Assembly (NCBI GenBank): GCA_030295235.1
Contig: AP026136.1
Span: 248,001 to 312,000, forward strand
Source of the DNA: Fistulifera solaris
Taxonomy: Eukaryota; Bacillariophyta; Bacillariophyceae; Naviculales; Stauroneidaceae
Direction of reading: 5' to 3'
Length of the DNA stretch: 64,000 bases
Part shown: positions 42,808 through 54,505 of the stretch, in pieces
Position numbering within the stretch: position 1 is the first letter of the stretch
How the letters are laid out: each line of letters starts with the position of its first letter
Translations under genes and position numbers: made by a program
Notes under the pieces: generated by a model
Seen by the model: only the letters and a program-made list of their open reading frames with translations
What the model was told of the DNA's origin: nothing
The model's database searches: none

Positions 42808-45020
42808 ATGCCTGTCTACTTATGTCACCCCGGAGAGAACGACCCGGAACCGTGGCGGTATGGTCTTCAAGTGTTTGCTGCTCCCTGCAAAATTGATGAT
42901 AATGCACCCTCTTCCACTGCTTCGGTAGGCGGTGGGACGGACTTAATCGTTGCAGATTGGGCGGACGATGAAGACGTAAAGCAACGAAACGAGAACATTC
43001 AAGTGACAAAAGCAGTCGGCCGCGGCACTCGTCCATCGATATCGTCACAAGTCGTTCGACGCGTTCGTCATGCCGAGCTGCTACTTGTTGACGATGTTTG
43101 TCTAGCTTATGATCGATTTTGGCTACGATTGCGTTGGCCAGGGCGGAAAGGAGGCTTCGCAGGGTATATTGCTATGGGACTTGTTTCTGAAGCATCTCGG
43201 ATCTTTTCATCTCATGGTAAGTGGTTGCTTGTTATGTCCACATTTACGATCGGAATCTTATTCTTCTCTTAGTCATCGATTCACACATTCCCGGCGTCCT
43301 TGCCGCGGAAGATAGAGCCAGCGGTGATGATTTAGATCACGATGACAATCGTGAAGAAACTGGAAGTATGCCTCCATCCGAGCCTAGTGAAATAACGTCC
43401 CTCGTTTGTTCACGCACCGGACTTCTCTTTCCTTCATCGCCTGTCATGAAGCTACTCGCACATTATGATGACGGCCTATCGCCACCAGTGGCCTTGGCGC
43501 CCAATCCAAGTGATTCTGTGTTCTGTCGAATTTGTCGCGAAGGGTTGCATGATGACGCAGATGATGAGCTTCCAGCTGCTGCCGATGACGACGCTGATAT
43601 AGATAGAACTGGGAGCGGCTCTTTACCGCAATCGGGAAGTGAAACCGGATCTGTCGATGTGGGCCAATCTAGTCCAAGCGATCCTAAAGCCCCTGAATCA
43701 CCACACCCATCCTACGGGTCGAATCATGATGCCATGCAAAATCCAATGCTAGCACCTTGCGAATGCTCAGGCTCTATGGCGTTTGTACATTACTTGTGTG
43801 TGGAGCAGTGGCGATGCAGATCTCGACACCCCGATGCACAAGACGGATTGAATTGCGAGACATGTGGTGCTAGATATGCTTTGCCACCCGCTGAACGCGA
43901 GGTGCATGTGCCGCATGTCGACCAAGATCAGGATGACTGGCTAGAGGCAATGCCGCCTCATGTCATGCAGGCTCTTCGCCAGCCGCATATTTGGTGGCAA
44001 ATGGGTGCTGCGATTGTTCGACGTCGTTGGCTCCGTCCCATTGCTCCCGTCATTATGTCTCCGATTGTGGCTTTGTACTGCCGTGCACGACGGCTGCTCA
44101 AGAAAAGAGGAGTCGCTCGCCGCCGTTGGGCTTGCAGTCTTTGTCGGCGCCGTGCCCGATGGAAGTGCGTGCGATGTCTTCGTAGTTACTACTGTTCACG
44201 TCAGTGCCAAAATGTGTCATGGCATATCATTCACAAGCATGTCTGCTACAAACCTGTTCGATTTTGGTGGTCGGTTCTCGTGTACTCAATTGTTGGTTTG
44301 CTACTCTTCCCAGGCTTTCGGCGTGATCCGCTCGTGTATGACCTGGGCTTGATGGCCGTGCCCATGTCATTTGTGGTCGCGGGAATCTTGGGCGGAAGCG
44401 CTGGTATATTGATTAAAAAGGCTTTAGGAATAGATGCCCGTGGGCGTTTGTTGGAATTAACAGTTGTTCTGGTCACCATTTTCTTATCGTTCGTCACTTG
44501 GGGCCTAATTCAAAGCTTCTTTGGGAATCCAAACGCTTGCGTTGGCGCAATTGGTGCTTATGACATAACTGCAAGCGATCTTCCTTCAACATCTTCAATG
44601 TTGCGATGGTTTCAGATATTGATTTTAAAACCAATGAAGACCTTTTATCTCGTTGTGGACAAGGGATGTTCTCAGTATCTGGGCACGTGGGGTAAACGAT
44701 TATTGTGTGACGATCGAAGTCTGCTGCATTTCTTCCCATGGGATGGTGAAGATGAATACACCTATTATAAGGTCGGCTGTTTTGAGCATATTCCGTTTGC
44801 AAATGAGAATTTTTTCTTGAAAGAACATGGAGGAGAAAAGTGTGCCGGCGATTTGGTCATGGTTTTATCCTTATATCATTTAGCAGCAGTCAGTTTTATC
44901 ATTAGTACATTGGCCAAGCACGAAGAGCGCCGTCAACGACGAGAGAGGATGGAGAGGCGTTTGCCACGTCAAGGGCGAGCCGTAGTTCGCAGGCCTGGGC
45001 AACACGCTCATCAAGATTAA
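42808..45020 (+). CDS. membrane E3 ligase-like protein with RING-CH and MYND fingers
   Basis: RING-CH (MARCH-type) fingers bind E2 enzymes and ubiquitinate membrane proteins; MYND fingers bind Pro-rich peptides. Exons 42808-43216 and 43273-45020 flank a 56-bp GT-AG intron. The C4HC3 RING-CH is split: FCRICREG, then an acidic insert of about 70 residues, then LAPCECSGSMAFVHYLCVEQW and NCETC. After a basic linker comes a complete MYND finger (CSLC, CVRC, YYCSRQCQ, HIIHKHVC). Four hydrophobic segments follow (around WSVLVYSIVGLLLF, MSFVVAGILGGSAGILI, LTVVLVTIFLSFVTW and VLSLYHLAAVSFIIS), with a Cys-containing loop between the third and fourth. The C-terminus is Arg-rich. The likely role is ubiquitin ligation at a membrane; partner binding by MYND is inference. 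The frame is intact. Confidence 0.82.
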
Positions 45021-45105
45021 ACGATAGAAGTCCTATAGGTAATGGAATACAGCTTAGCTTGAGCTTTACAGTTTTGCCTGTGACTTTCGTTTGTCTCCCC
45101 AAACT

Positions 45106-47522
45106 TTACAATGACCCTCCCGAGTCGCTGATATCGACATCCATACTCATCATCATAGCACTACCGTCTTCTTCCTTAGGAGTTTTCCTCTGTGGTGTTG
45201 ATCGCATCAAAAATGACGAGTCGTCATTTGTATGCTTGGGAATTTGTGAAATGCTGGACGACTCTTCCAGCTGTTCTTGCAGGGCTCGTTGCAACATTTC
45301 GGTACTGAAAGCATCATCTGCTTTAAAACTCAATGCTTGGTGGTACAACTGAATTGCTTCATCTAACTGCCGTGTCAAATGCTTCGTAAAAGCCAGTGCC
45401 GCATATGCCGACCCCTTTTCGGGACAAAGGGCCACACAATGGTGGTAGCAAAGTTCTGCCTTTTCAAACTGACGTGTTTTACGATAGCAGTGACCCAAGT
45501 CAAACAAAGCTGGCTCCCAATACGGATCTTGAATTCGGTCCAGTCCTTCAGTCAAAGGGTCCGCTGATTGCGTCAAACTCGTTAATGCCTTCTGAAACCA
45601 CACAATGGCCGATTCGTTTTCACCTTTTTGTGCGTAAAGAACGCCGAGCTCATGCAAGCATAAAGGGTCACCCCCACTCGACTTGAGCGCAGAATGTAGA
45701 AAGTGTTGGGCTAAAACAAGGTGATTGGTTCTCACGTACTCCATACCCATGTAAAGCAAGGATGTATGATCTCCGGGGCTGAGTCTTTGGGCGGCTCTGA
45801 ACGATGCAAGGGCTTGGTCTGACTCGTCGCATGCGGCAAAGGCACAACCAAACGCAACCCAAGCCTCTGTGCACTGCGGATCTAAACGAGTCGCCCGACA
45901 AAAATGACGCTGGGCGACATGAAACCGCCGACAGCAGTAGTAGTATGCCCCCACCGCGAACCATGACTGCGCCGATTTCGGGGAAAATTCAACCCACTCA
46001 TGCGCCAAGCGGAAGAGAACACGCTTGTGTCCCATGAGTACGAGTGTAGAAATGTAACAAAATGCTGCACCAGGGACCAATGGATCAATTTGAGAAAGTC
46101 GCTCAGCATAGTTCAACACATCCTTCCACTGATAGCGGCGATAGGCACGACGAGCGGCCATGGCAAGAACGTGAGGTGAATGCTGTAGCTTAAAATCATT
46201 CCATAGCTGGTCAAGTGCACCGTCGACAGCTTCCTGGATATCCGATGATGCAGAGCTGGACGGGAAATCTGCACCTTTCCCGAAAATACTCCGTGCATCG
46301 ATGTTGTCTCTCGTCTTTTCATGGGATGACCGACGTCATTGGCGGCTGGGGTGTGAAAAGCCGGTATAGGCGATGAAAACGGAATAGCCGAAGCGTTGGG
46401 TGAAAACAGAGACATCGAATCGCTGCTGGCTGGAGCCGCGGCAGGTAATTCTTCCGTCACTTCTTGCGGGGAAATTTCGATGCGAGCCAGATAGAGGGCT
46501 TTTAACCACTTTAACGTTGTACCCTTGCCCCCGGAGAAGTCTAAGGAGTCCAGCAGCTGATACGCGTCGGATGCCGTCACCAAGTGGCGATCCAACAGAT
46601 ACTCCCACGCCGCTTGACATTGACAATCGATTTTGAGTGCACGTTTCCAGTACGTAGCGGCACGAATTCCGTGACCTGTTTCCAGATACGCGCGTCCGCG
46701 CCAGGTGCAGATACGCGCCAGCAAGTGAATCTGATACTCGGGTTGACCCGCTTGATCCATCGCCTCCTGTAACGTATGCCACGCAAAATCGTCATTGTCG
46801 TCGAGAGGCTTTGAAATCGCCAAAGTACTAAATGTAGGATGCTTATTTTGATTGGATAAATCATCCGGCAGACGGCAGGCATCCTCCAGCAATTCCACCA
46901 GCGACGGCCATTCTTCCTGCGCCGCCAGAGCCGAACACGCCACCAGCAATGCCTCCCAGGGATAGCTACTGCGCAATAAGCAACTCTCCTCCAGTGTTTT
47001 CAAGCAGGCCGAAAAGTTACGAGCATTTAGCTGAATTTGTGACAGCATCAAGGCATCACTTGGATGCCCAGTTTTCGCATACAACAAACTCGCAAAGAAA
47101 GCCGCTTGAGAGGGAGATTCCGTAGCCGATTGGTTCGCCAGTGAACGAAGTCTTTCGAGTGGAATGCCGTCCACTGCCGCTTTGGGTGGAGGTGATAGGA
47201 TGGAAGACGACTCGTCCGTAAAATTCTTGGACGTCTCGGCATCCTCCATGTCCACGGCAGCATTGTTGAAGGACGTACCGCCAAAGAAACTGGTTCGTCC
47301 ACGAGCATTCGACGTGGATGCACGGGGAGACCAGTGATTGACACTGGCACTATTATTGGGCGAGAATCGAAGCAGACCTTGCAGAAGCGGAGAGTGTGAC
47401 GATTCATCCCCCGTGATACCGTCAATCTGCGTCCTTGTGATGCGAGTTCGCTGGTTTCGGCTCGATGGAAATGGTGACCGCCCCGAAGGCCCGGATGATG
47501 GGTTAAGACCAGAGGAAGCCAT
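45106..47522 (-). CDS. CDC16: anaphase-promoting complex subunit 6 (CDC16), TPR protein
   Basis: APC6 is a structural TPR subunit of the anaphase-promoting complex, the ubiquitin ligase that drives exit from mitosis. The C-terminal part shows serial TPR units, with RLAHEWVEFSPKSAQSWFAVG, a line typical of CDC16, then ATRLDPQCTEAWVAFGCAFA, AQRLSPGDHTSLLYMGMEYV, LCLHELGVLYAQKGENESAI and ALFDLGHCYRKTRQFEKAE. The N-terminal part has a Ser-rich tail, then helical repeats (AFFASLLYAKTGHPSDAL). The frame changes at a T4 run (46316-46319; A run on the coding strand). One base more joins HPMKK to TRDNIDARSIFGKG and on to the TPR region, giving about 805 residues, slightly longer than the human protein. 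ATG 47522 is first in frame. Confidence 0.86.
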
Positions 47523-47715
47523 TCTTTGATCACGTTAAGCTTCTTTATTATTTATAGATCGAATTTACAATATACTAACGTTTTGGTTGATGTATCATCA
47601 GCATCGGACGCGGCACAACCATTTTTCGGCCACAGAAAGCCTGTAGAGAAAACGGCACTGACAATAAGTACCGTATCGATCGATTTTTTTACGGACGAAG
47701 AATGAACGACGTCGT

Positions 47716-47756
47716 GATGGTCGAGCGATGGTCGAGCGATGGTCGAGCGAGCGAGC
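47716..47756 (+). repeat. 11-bp tandem repeat (GATGGTCGAGC)3
   Basis: Three perfect 11-bp units are followed by GAGC units. The block lies just beyond the 3' end of the damaged Mpv17-like gene, between it and the CDC16 start, where the missing C-terminal codons of Mpv17 would be expected nearby. Confidence 0.8.
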
Positions 47757-47799
47757 TAGATCTAACAAGACAAACTACAAAAAAACAATACGCGAAATT

Positions 47800-48396
47800 C
47801 TACACGAAGTTAATGAAGGAGGCTGTGATCCAGAATTTCCAGTTTGCAACTAAGCTGGTCCAGAATGTCTCTCGATCTGATTTCTTTACTCCCCCAATTC
47901 CATTAAACTGCAGTAAGCTGAGACCGCTAGTCATCAAGAAGAGAAGAATCGGAGCTTGAATGAATTGATCAATCAAAGCCTTGACAAAAGATCTTCGTGT
48001 GAACGGCTTTTCTGTTGGGGGCAAGTAATGATCCAGGAATGAAGAGTAATAATGACTCTAGGGAGCTCCGAAGAAGCCGATTGCACCAAATTGAGCGACC
48101 CGAAGCCAATCTACGCTCGCACTGTAGTTCGTTCCCCGGAGATGCTCCACTCCTTGCGCGCAAAGATCACCACTACCAACGATTAAGAGAGCGGTAACGC
48201 TCTTCACAAGGAGCGGACGAGTCTCAAGTAATTCGCAGTAACGATCCCAAAGACTTATTTTGGCAGCACGGTTTTCATTGGCCGCATCAGAATCGTCTCC
48301 TCCCACGGCCACTTTTCGTTTGTTGCTTAGGAGAGGCCTTGTTTCGCCATTGATATAATCCCATTCATTTTCCGCATCTTCTGGAGGAAAACTCAT
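47800..48396 (-). pseudogene. Mpv17/PMP22-family membrane protein, damaged
   Basis: Mpv17/PXMP2 proteins are small four-helix channels of mitochondrial or peroxisomal membranes. Residues SLWDRYCELLETRPLLVKSV with GSGDLCAQGVEH and DWLRVAQFGAIGFFGAP match the N-terminal half. An in-frame TAG follows GAP; the same frame then goes on with SHYYSSFLDHYLPPTEKPF and VKALIDQFIQAPILLFL, matching the second half. The family usually has a Leu or Trp at the TAG, each one base away. The frame then stops after ANWKFWITASFINFV, about 25-30 residues before the normal end (VPxxYRVLxxNxxxLxWNxYLS), so the last helix is missing. Neither lesion is in a homopolymer. A pseudogene, or a strain allele, is likely; a short product ending at 48058 is possible. 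Confidence 0.75.
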
Positions 48397-48735
48397 CTTT
48401 AATCTACGGTTAATGACTCCTTCGTTTCCCTATTGTGTGTTTTTCCATATGATGACAAACAATAATGACGCAGCTTTTTTTTCATTCTTCGTCTCGTCTT
48501 GTGTACGGAATAATACGGAATGCTTTTTGATTTTGAACGCGCTCGCGCTTCATTCACGTTTGTCATGTCCCGCTTGCCAACTTAAAAGCATACTCCGTAT
48601 CATCTAGATATTTCAGACCGAGCTATGTGTCCATTCAAAGGTTAAAACTAGATAGAACTTATACTATGCACACCAGCAAACATTAAATTTTTCTGTTTTT
48701 CATTATATTGATTATTTTTGGTCGCATTTTTTGTC
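48397..48735. other. intergenic region
   Basis: This 339-base spacer between two minus-strand genes contains the presumed promoter of the Mpv17-like gene. It is AT-rich near 48640-48735. Nothing else is supported. Confidence 0.4.
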
Positions 48736-50682
48736 TTAGACGAGCTCTTCCGCACCATTTTGACGCGAAGAATCCTCCTTAATTTCGGCTTTGATGGCCT
48801 GGTCAGAATCTTGTCTTTGTTCTTCACTCCCGTGGTTATCAGGGTCAACACGGGCACCACGAGCCAGGCAGTTAGGGCAGCAGTCTCGCATGCAATTGAA
48901 CAGGCAATAGCAGACCGCCAGGAAAACAATCCAGAAAACAACGTCCGCCGAGCCAAAGTTTTTGAAGTCAAGATTCATGTAGGACAGCCAACTGGAGCTG
49001 CCAGATTGGTTTCCACCAGAAAGATTAGTTGACGGTATTGTGATTTTCGTTTGAACGTGGTAGCATCCTCGGAAAACGGTTGAGAATTTAAATGAACTTT
49101 CTTGTCTCCACTTGTTTCTCCAAATTTCATGTTCATGCCCATCCAAGCACTGGTCGCCAACTCCATCATAGACGTCCATCACTAACGTGTCCTCATTCCC
49201 TGGAACAAATCCCTTGTAAGCCAGACCAGCTAGAATGGTCGAAACGTCGCTTGGAACTGCCACAAATGAAATGCGCTTCCTGCTCATTCCATCTTTGGTG
49301 CACTGCCATGCAGAAAAACTGCGCATGTTGCAAAAGTCGAAGTCAGCCAAGTGAAGCGATTCGTTCTGAAGGCTAATGCGGCCTTGCTGGACGGAGATGT
49401 CGACTCGGACTCGATTCAAATCAAGGTCTGCTTCATCCATCAACGTTGGGAAGCTGAAGTTGTAGCTCGGGATGCCGTCGGCAATAGTCATGATGGCTTC
49501 GTTAATGTTGGTCCAGGTTGGGGCGTGGTTCACATTTTGGATCTCAACTGTTTGTGTTACAGGTTTGGAAGCCGCCAATACTCGCTGCTCCCACTGGGCA
49601 ACGACACGGTACTGGAATGACTCTTCAGGTAAGTCCAAGCTTTCTCCATAGGCATTCACGGATGGCTTGGTAAAGTAAGTTTCCGATGGGCGACGGTACT
49701 CAACCCAAAGACCTGTCGTATTCACGGGAATAGGAAGGCTATTCACATCCGCCAAAAGCTTTGCTCCACCACTGTAAAGTTCTCCCTTCGTCGGAATGCT
49801 TTCAATGTCAACAAAAAGCGGTAATGTCACAGTTGAAGTGTTGCTTCCTCCCACCCAGATCAAGGTAGGCTTGCTGATCGGGGCGTCTTGTTCGATCATT
49901 ACAGCATCCGAGGGATGTGCTTCCAGATACAGGGGCACCACTGCTGCTTCTCCAATACCTTCTTCAAAGATTCCTTGCACTTGCTTAGAAGTCAGAGACT
50001 CATCAAAGAGAGAAACTTGCATGATTGAACCTTGAAACGGTTGAGACGTGGCGTCAGCCGTATCCACTTGGGGGAACAGCTGCAATGATTGATTTGAGGG
50101 AAGGCGAGTTAAATCTGCCGCAAATGGAACATTCTCCATAACAAGCTTTCCTTGAATGAACAAGTTTGTCATTGATCCGCTTGTCGAGATGGTCAAAGAA
50201 ACGGGCACATTGTGTTGCAAGTCGTACTGACCCATGCGAATCATACGGCACGAGTGTGTGGAATAATCGTCAAAGGCAAAGACAAGATGTGCCCCCAACT
50301 GAGCCACCATCATGAAGTATCCTCCACATCCAGCGTCTGACTGGAGAAGACGAGACACGCTGCCTGACCCAAATGTCAAAATGGGCTGAAGCATGGGAAT
50401 TTCATCACCAAGAGGGAGTTGCGCAGTGACCCATGTGGACAATGACCACTCATTCTGGCGGGCTAAAAGATGTTCGCGAAGAGCGTCGAGGGTTTTTGAG
50501 CTACGGAGAGTAGCAATCTGGTGAGAGTTGAGCTGGAATCCAGTGCTCTCGTCGCATGCAAAGCTTGAAGCATCGGTGGGTTGCAAGAGTCCGATCAACG
50601 ACTCGTTGTTAGTCGATGCGGCCAATCGGAGAGGATGACAAGGTGTCAAGGTGAACTGTTCGAAAGGTTTAGGTGCTGACAT
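48736..50682 (-). CDS. LamG-like/cadherin-like single-pass membrane protein
   Basis: The first half has the strand pattern of a concanavalin-like (LamG) jelly roll: EWSLSTWVTAQLPLGD, GCGGYFMMVAQLGAHLVFAF, HNVPVSLTISTSGSMTNLFI, PFQGSIMQVSLFDESLTSKQ. After it come two beta-rich segments, one with QNVNHAPTWTN, a cadherin-like boundary. Near the C-terminus is one membrane helix (ADVVFWIVFLAVCYCLFNC), a Cys cluster (CMRDCCPNC) and an acidic tail. The topology suggests a receptor or adhesion-type surface protein. The ATG at 50682 (MSAPKPFEQF) gives no signal peptide; a run of five A at 50702-50706 may hide the real N-terminus, because one more base would extend the frame to MKTPRMKMVHLE. The frame is otherwise intact. 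Confidence 0.6.
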   Translation of the reverse strand: MSAPKPFEQFTLTPCHPLRLAASTNNESLIGLLQPTDASSFACDESTGFQLNSHQIATLRSSKTLDALREHLLARQNEWSLSTWVTAQLPLGDEIPMLQPILTFGSGSVSRLLQSDAGCGGYFMMVAQLGAHLVFAFDDYSTHSCRMIRMGQYDLQHNVPVSLTISTSGSMTNLFIQGKLVMENVPFAADLTRLPSNQSLQLFPQVDTADATSQPFQGSIMQVSLFDESLTSKQVQGIFEEGIGEAAVVPLYLEAHPSDAVMIEQDAPISKPTLIWVGGSNTSTVTLPLFVDIESIPTKGELYSGGAKLLADVNSLPIPVNTTGLWVEYRRPSETYFTKPSVNAYGESLDLPEESFQYRVVAQWEQRVLAASKPVTQTVEIQNVNHAPTWTNINEAIMTIADGIPSYNFSFPTLMDEADLDLNRVRVDISVQQGRISLQNESLHLADFDFCNMRSFSAWQCTKDGMSRKRISFVAVPSDVSTILAGLAYKGFVPGNEDTLVMDVYDGVGDQCLDGHEHEIWRNKWRQESSFKFSTVFRGCYHVQTKITIPSTNLSGGNQSGSSSWLSYMNLDFKNFGSADVVFWIVFLAVCYCLFNCMRDCCPNCLARGARVDPDNHGSEEQRQDSDQAIKAEIKEDSSRQNGAEELV

Positions 50683-51157
50683 GTTGTTTTTAATGCTTGT
50701 CAAAAATTGTGAGACAAAATTAAGCTCTCGAGGTGAACCATTTTCATTCTTGGCGTTTTCATCGTTCAGCCGCCGTTTCCAAAACTCGCATTTCCAGCAC
50801 TATAAAAAAACATTTCTGTTTTTTTTTGCCACCAAATTATCCTTGTGCAACTTCTTTCACGATTCAAACATGATGTATGATGCATTCACCGATGGTAAGA
50901 AGCAAGACAAATAAACATTCCTAAAGGCGACGATTATTGAAACCACACGAGTTCAATTGCGCGGTGATGCGACGAATTCTACAACAAACAACTACTATGT
51001 ACAAGTGAAGGCCTTTGTACTCACTCGAGGAGACAAACAAGGAATACAGGTTCAATTCCTCTTCTTGTCTAACCGGTTCTTGGCTTACTGTGATCCATCG
51101 CGGTCTCTTTTTACTCCGCGCCTTACTTTTTGTTTTGCCCAAGGTTTTTTCATCGAA

Positions 51158-51178
51158 GCACCATGCACCATGCACCAT
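51158..51178 (+). repeat. (GCACCAT)3 heptamer repeat
   Basis: Three perfect units plus a partial fourth lie about 250 bases upstream of the PI-PLC start codon. Confidence 0.8.
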
Positions 51179-51281
51179 GCACAATAACTCCTCGTTGGCT
51201 TTCCAGCCGATTGCGTCTCATCCAGCTGTTGGGATTTCCTGTTCGAGCGACCATACTCTCTTTGTTATCGTTCTTCATAGT

Positions 51282-51304
51282 CGATAACGATACGATAACG
51301 ATAC
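51282..51304 (+). repeat. 11-bp CGATAACGATA repeat with inverted half-site
   Basis: Two units of CGATAACGATA lie about 120 bases upstream of the PI-PLC ATG. The reverse half TTATCG occurs about 18 bases earlier (near 51265), so the block could form a stem or bind a dimeric protein. Confidence 0.55.
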
Positions 51305-51425
51305 GTGGCATACCTTCCACGTCGACTTTACCGAGGACTGTCTTAAGACTTTCTAGGAAGCTTCTTGCCGACCAATCCGGAATATCAACCGGTGAACACG
51401 GTTTTCCCACATCAAATAAAAGAGG

Positions 51426-53987
51426 ATGATTCCACGATCTGTTCCACGGAAAGTATCCCACAATGAAGCAGCCGCACACCCGCCGCGCGGTTCACCGACG
51501 CACCATCGCATTTACTTCCTCAATGCACTTGCGACGATACAGGTACCCAATTCCTTGCTGCGCGGGGTGCAAGTCACTCAAGTAGCCGCGGATGGTACAA
51601 CACAAATCGCCACATTGACTCTTTCCAAAGACAAATTCACTGTCACTTTGTCGTCGGAAGCCTCCTCGGCTGGATTCTTTTCTAAATCGGCCGTCATGAC
51701 GCACCGCGACGTCGACATTAGTGAGATGGACCGTATTCAGCGTGGTCAATCCACCCAGTATTTTGAAAGAGCCAAGAAAAAGGCAGATCGAATGGGAGTT
51801 TTGCTAAAATCAGAACTATTCCGTGGTTCATCGCACGGATCCAGCGCCAACAATTCCTATCACACGCATTCGCCATCGTCCGTGGCTTCCTCGGCAACGG
51901 CGTTGCATCCGGAGCTTTCTTTTAGCATTATTTTCCGCGGGGCTCATACTTTGGATCTGATGGCGGCGACTTCCGAAGCGCGAGACAAGATTTGCGACGC
52001 ACTGGATCGCATCTTGTTGGCCTATCAGAGGTACAAAGTGCGCGTCGCGCACGAAGTACTCCTGCTGCGGTACGTATGGTTGAATGTCAACGATCACGGT
52101 CGACTGGGACAATACATGCCAGTTCAGCAATTTGGAAAAGTACTGCAAGAAATCAATTTTGTCATGAAACCGAGGGATTTGCAATCGGCGTATGATCACT
52201 TTGGGAAGGTGATTGGGTTGGACCGATCCAGTCGGCGGAAAGGTTTAACGTTTGAGCAATCTGCCACCTTTTGCACAAGATCAAGCGAGATAGCTGGATG
52301 GTCAAGCCTGTTCAAGTCATTTGGAATGATGTGTTTGGAGAAGTAATGAACAATGGGAAAATGAGGACGACCGTTTCGGATAAAACCTTTCTCGAGAAGT
52401 TTCTTCGGGGGAAGCAGGGGGATGCAAAAGCTACACTTGTGGACGTTCGAAAGCTGTTTCGGAGACTACATGATATGGAAATTGCACACGCCACTCCCGA
52501 ACCTATCGATCCGTCTCGGATTTCGAAGGACCAGTTTGAGGCATTCTTGCATGCTCCGGAGAATGATGTTTTCGATCCCGAGAAAGAAAAGATTTAACAA
52601 AGTTGACATGAACCAACCTCTTTCAGAGTATTGGATTAACAGCAGTCATAATACCTATCTGATTGGTGATCAGTACACCTCACATTCCAGTGTCGAGATG
52701 TACTCGGAAGCACTTTACAGGGGATGCAGATGCTTGGAACTTGACATTTGGGATGGCGGTCGAGCGGCCGATGGAACGCCTGTTCCTGTCGTATGGCATG
52801 GGCACACTATGACAACCAAAATCCTCTTTGTTGACATTATCAAGACAATCAAAGTCTTCCTCAACTTTCATCCTGACACGTTCCCTATCATCCTTTCTTT
52901 CGAAAATCACTGCAGCATTCCTTACCAAGAATATATGGCGGAGAAGTTGGTCAGAATATTCGGACCTTCTCTTTACATACCTACGGAAGCATCTCTATAC
53001 GGAGCATTGCCTTCGCCATCCAAACTCAGAGGTATGGTCGTGGTTAAGGGACGCCGACCAACCGGTACGGAGGCCGATGCATACGACACTGACGACGATT
53101 TTTCGGATGATGGAGAAGACCTTTTCTTGGCAAAGGAATTGGAGGCACAAAACGCAGAGCTGCACAAAAAGCATAGGGTGGCCCCTCAGCTAGCTAGATT
53201 AACCTTGCTTCACGGTCACAAGCTACAAAGTTTCGAGGAGTCAATGCGCACTCCCAGCTACTTTATGCATTCTTTCAGCGAGAACAAGGTACGAAGCTAC
53301 TGTAGATCAAAGTCGGTCTACAGTTGGATTGACTACAACCAGACGCACATGAGTCGTACATATCCAGCTGGTGCTCGCGTTGATTCGAGCAATTATAATC
53401 CGTTGTTGGCGTGGAGTGTGGGTTGTCAAATGGTTGCTCTTAACTTTCAAACCCAAGATGCATTTTTGCGTCTGAACGACGGTCGATTTCGGGAAAATGG
53501 AAACTGCGGCTACGTTTTGAAACCGTCTGCACTTATGATAAAGGATGGGTACAGTGAAGCATCATCTCCTTTAAAACTGTCCGTGAAAGTGCTTAGTGGA
53601 TCATGCCTACCGAAACCAAAAGGACAGCGAACACGTGATTGCATAGACCCGTATGTCAAAGTTGTCCTATACGATGTGTTGAAAGAAGAAAAGGAGATTG
53701 CAACTTTATTCCAGACAGTTGTGGTACACCAAAATGGATTCTTTCCTATTTGGAACGAAAAATTCAATTTTTTGGTGGAAAATTGGGCCGTCGCCATCCT
53801 TCAGCTGACGCTTTACAACAATACCAAGGATGAATTCATAGCAAGCGCTTCCATTCCTGTCTCGTGTTTACGAGGTGGCATCCGGAGTGTTAAACTTTAT
53901 GACGAGGCAAACTCCAGAACTGGGGCGATTGACTTTGCGACACTGCTACTTGACGTGAAAATCGGACAAATAGTCGCTGAAATTTAA
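51426..53987 (+). CDS. phosphoinositide-specific phospholipase C (delta-like)
   Basis: PI-PLC cleaves PIP2 to diacylglycerol and IP3. The N-terminal region (to about 51,980) looks PH-like with a Ser-rich insert, followed by helical EF-hand-like units (YMPVQQFGKVLQEINFVMKP, ISKDQFEAFL). The X region is unmistakable: SEYWINSSHNTYLIGDQY with the first catalytic His, CRCLELDIWDG, and FPIILSFENHCSIPYQ with the second His. A short acidic linker (DTDDDFSDDGED) precedes the Y region (SRTYPAGARVDSSNYNPLLA, GCQMVALNFQTQD) and a C2 domain (LKLSVKVLSGSCLPKP, IDPYVKVVLYDV, FPIWNEKFNFLV). Two frame switches lie in runs: T4 at 52269-52272 and A4 at 52587-52590; one base more in each restores ATFLHKIKRD and EKRFNKVDMNQ. 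About 850 residues. Confidence 0.92.
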
Positions 53988-54505
53988 AAACGAAGTTTTC
54001 GGCAATTTGGCTCCTCTACATTGGATTATTAAGGGAAGAGTGGCAATTAATTGTCGCGGATGCTAAAGCTAAAGTGCTGCTCCGCATCCGGATAGCTTCA
54101 ATGCCTTGTTTCAGAACGATTTTTCAAGGCGCGTTGTCTATTTCGTTTGTCAAACCTCCGATGAAAGAAAACCCTAGCAAAGAAATCGCATCTTCGTTGG
54201 CGACTCTTTTCGATAGGCCCTTGCTTTTTGCCCGATGCCCAGCGAGAACCACGACGGAGAAATGCGAAAATTATTTTCCACTAACGATTTTTAGGGTTAG
54301 GCCTTTTTACTGTGAATAGGACATTATTTTGAACACTACAATTTCCGTAGAAAGGCCTCGGTTCGCTTTTTCATCTCGGCCGTTTCCGCGTTTGTGTGAT
54401 TCGTTTCCTCTCTCGTGGTTCTCTTTCTTCTCATAAAGAGAAAGCGAAAAGCAAAACAAACAAGAAACACACAAAACACTCAAAAAAATCTGAATCATTT
54501 GCATC
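53988..54505. other. intergenic region
   Basis: This 518-base spacer lies between two plus-strand genes. It is A-rich just upstream of 54506. No gene, repeat or RNA was recognised. Confidence 0.4.

Larger units (their letters stand above)
50704..51425. other. divergent promoter region with short repeats
   Basis: This spacer of about 720 bases lies between the LamG-like gene (minus) and the PI-PLC gene (plus). It carries (GCACCAT)3 at 51158-51178 and a CGATAACGATA-type 11-bp repeat at 51282-51304. Open frames here lack coding character. Confidence 0.5.
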
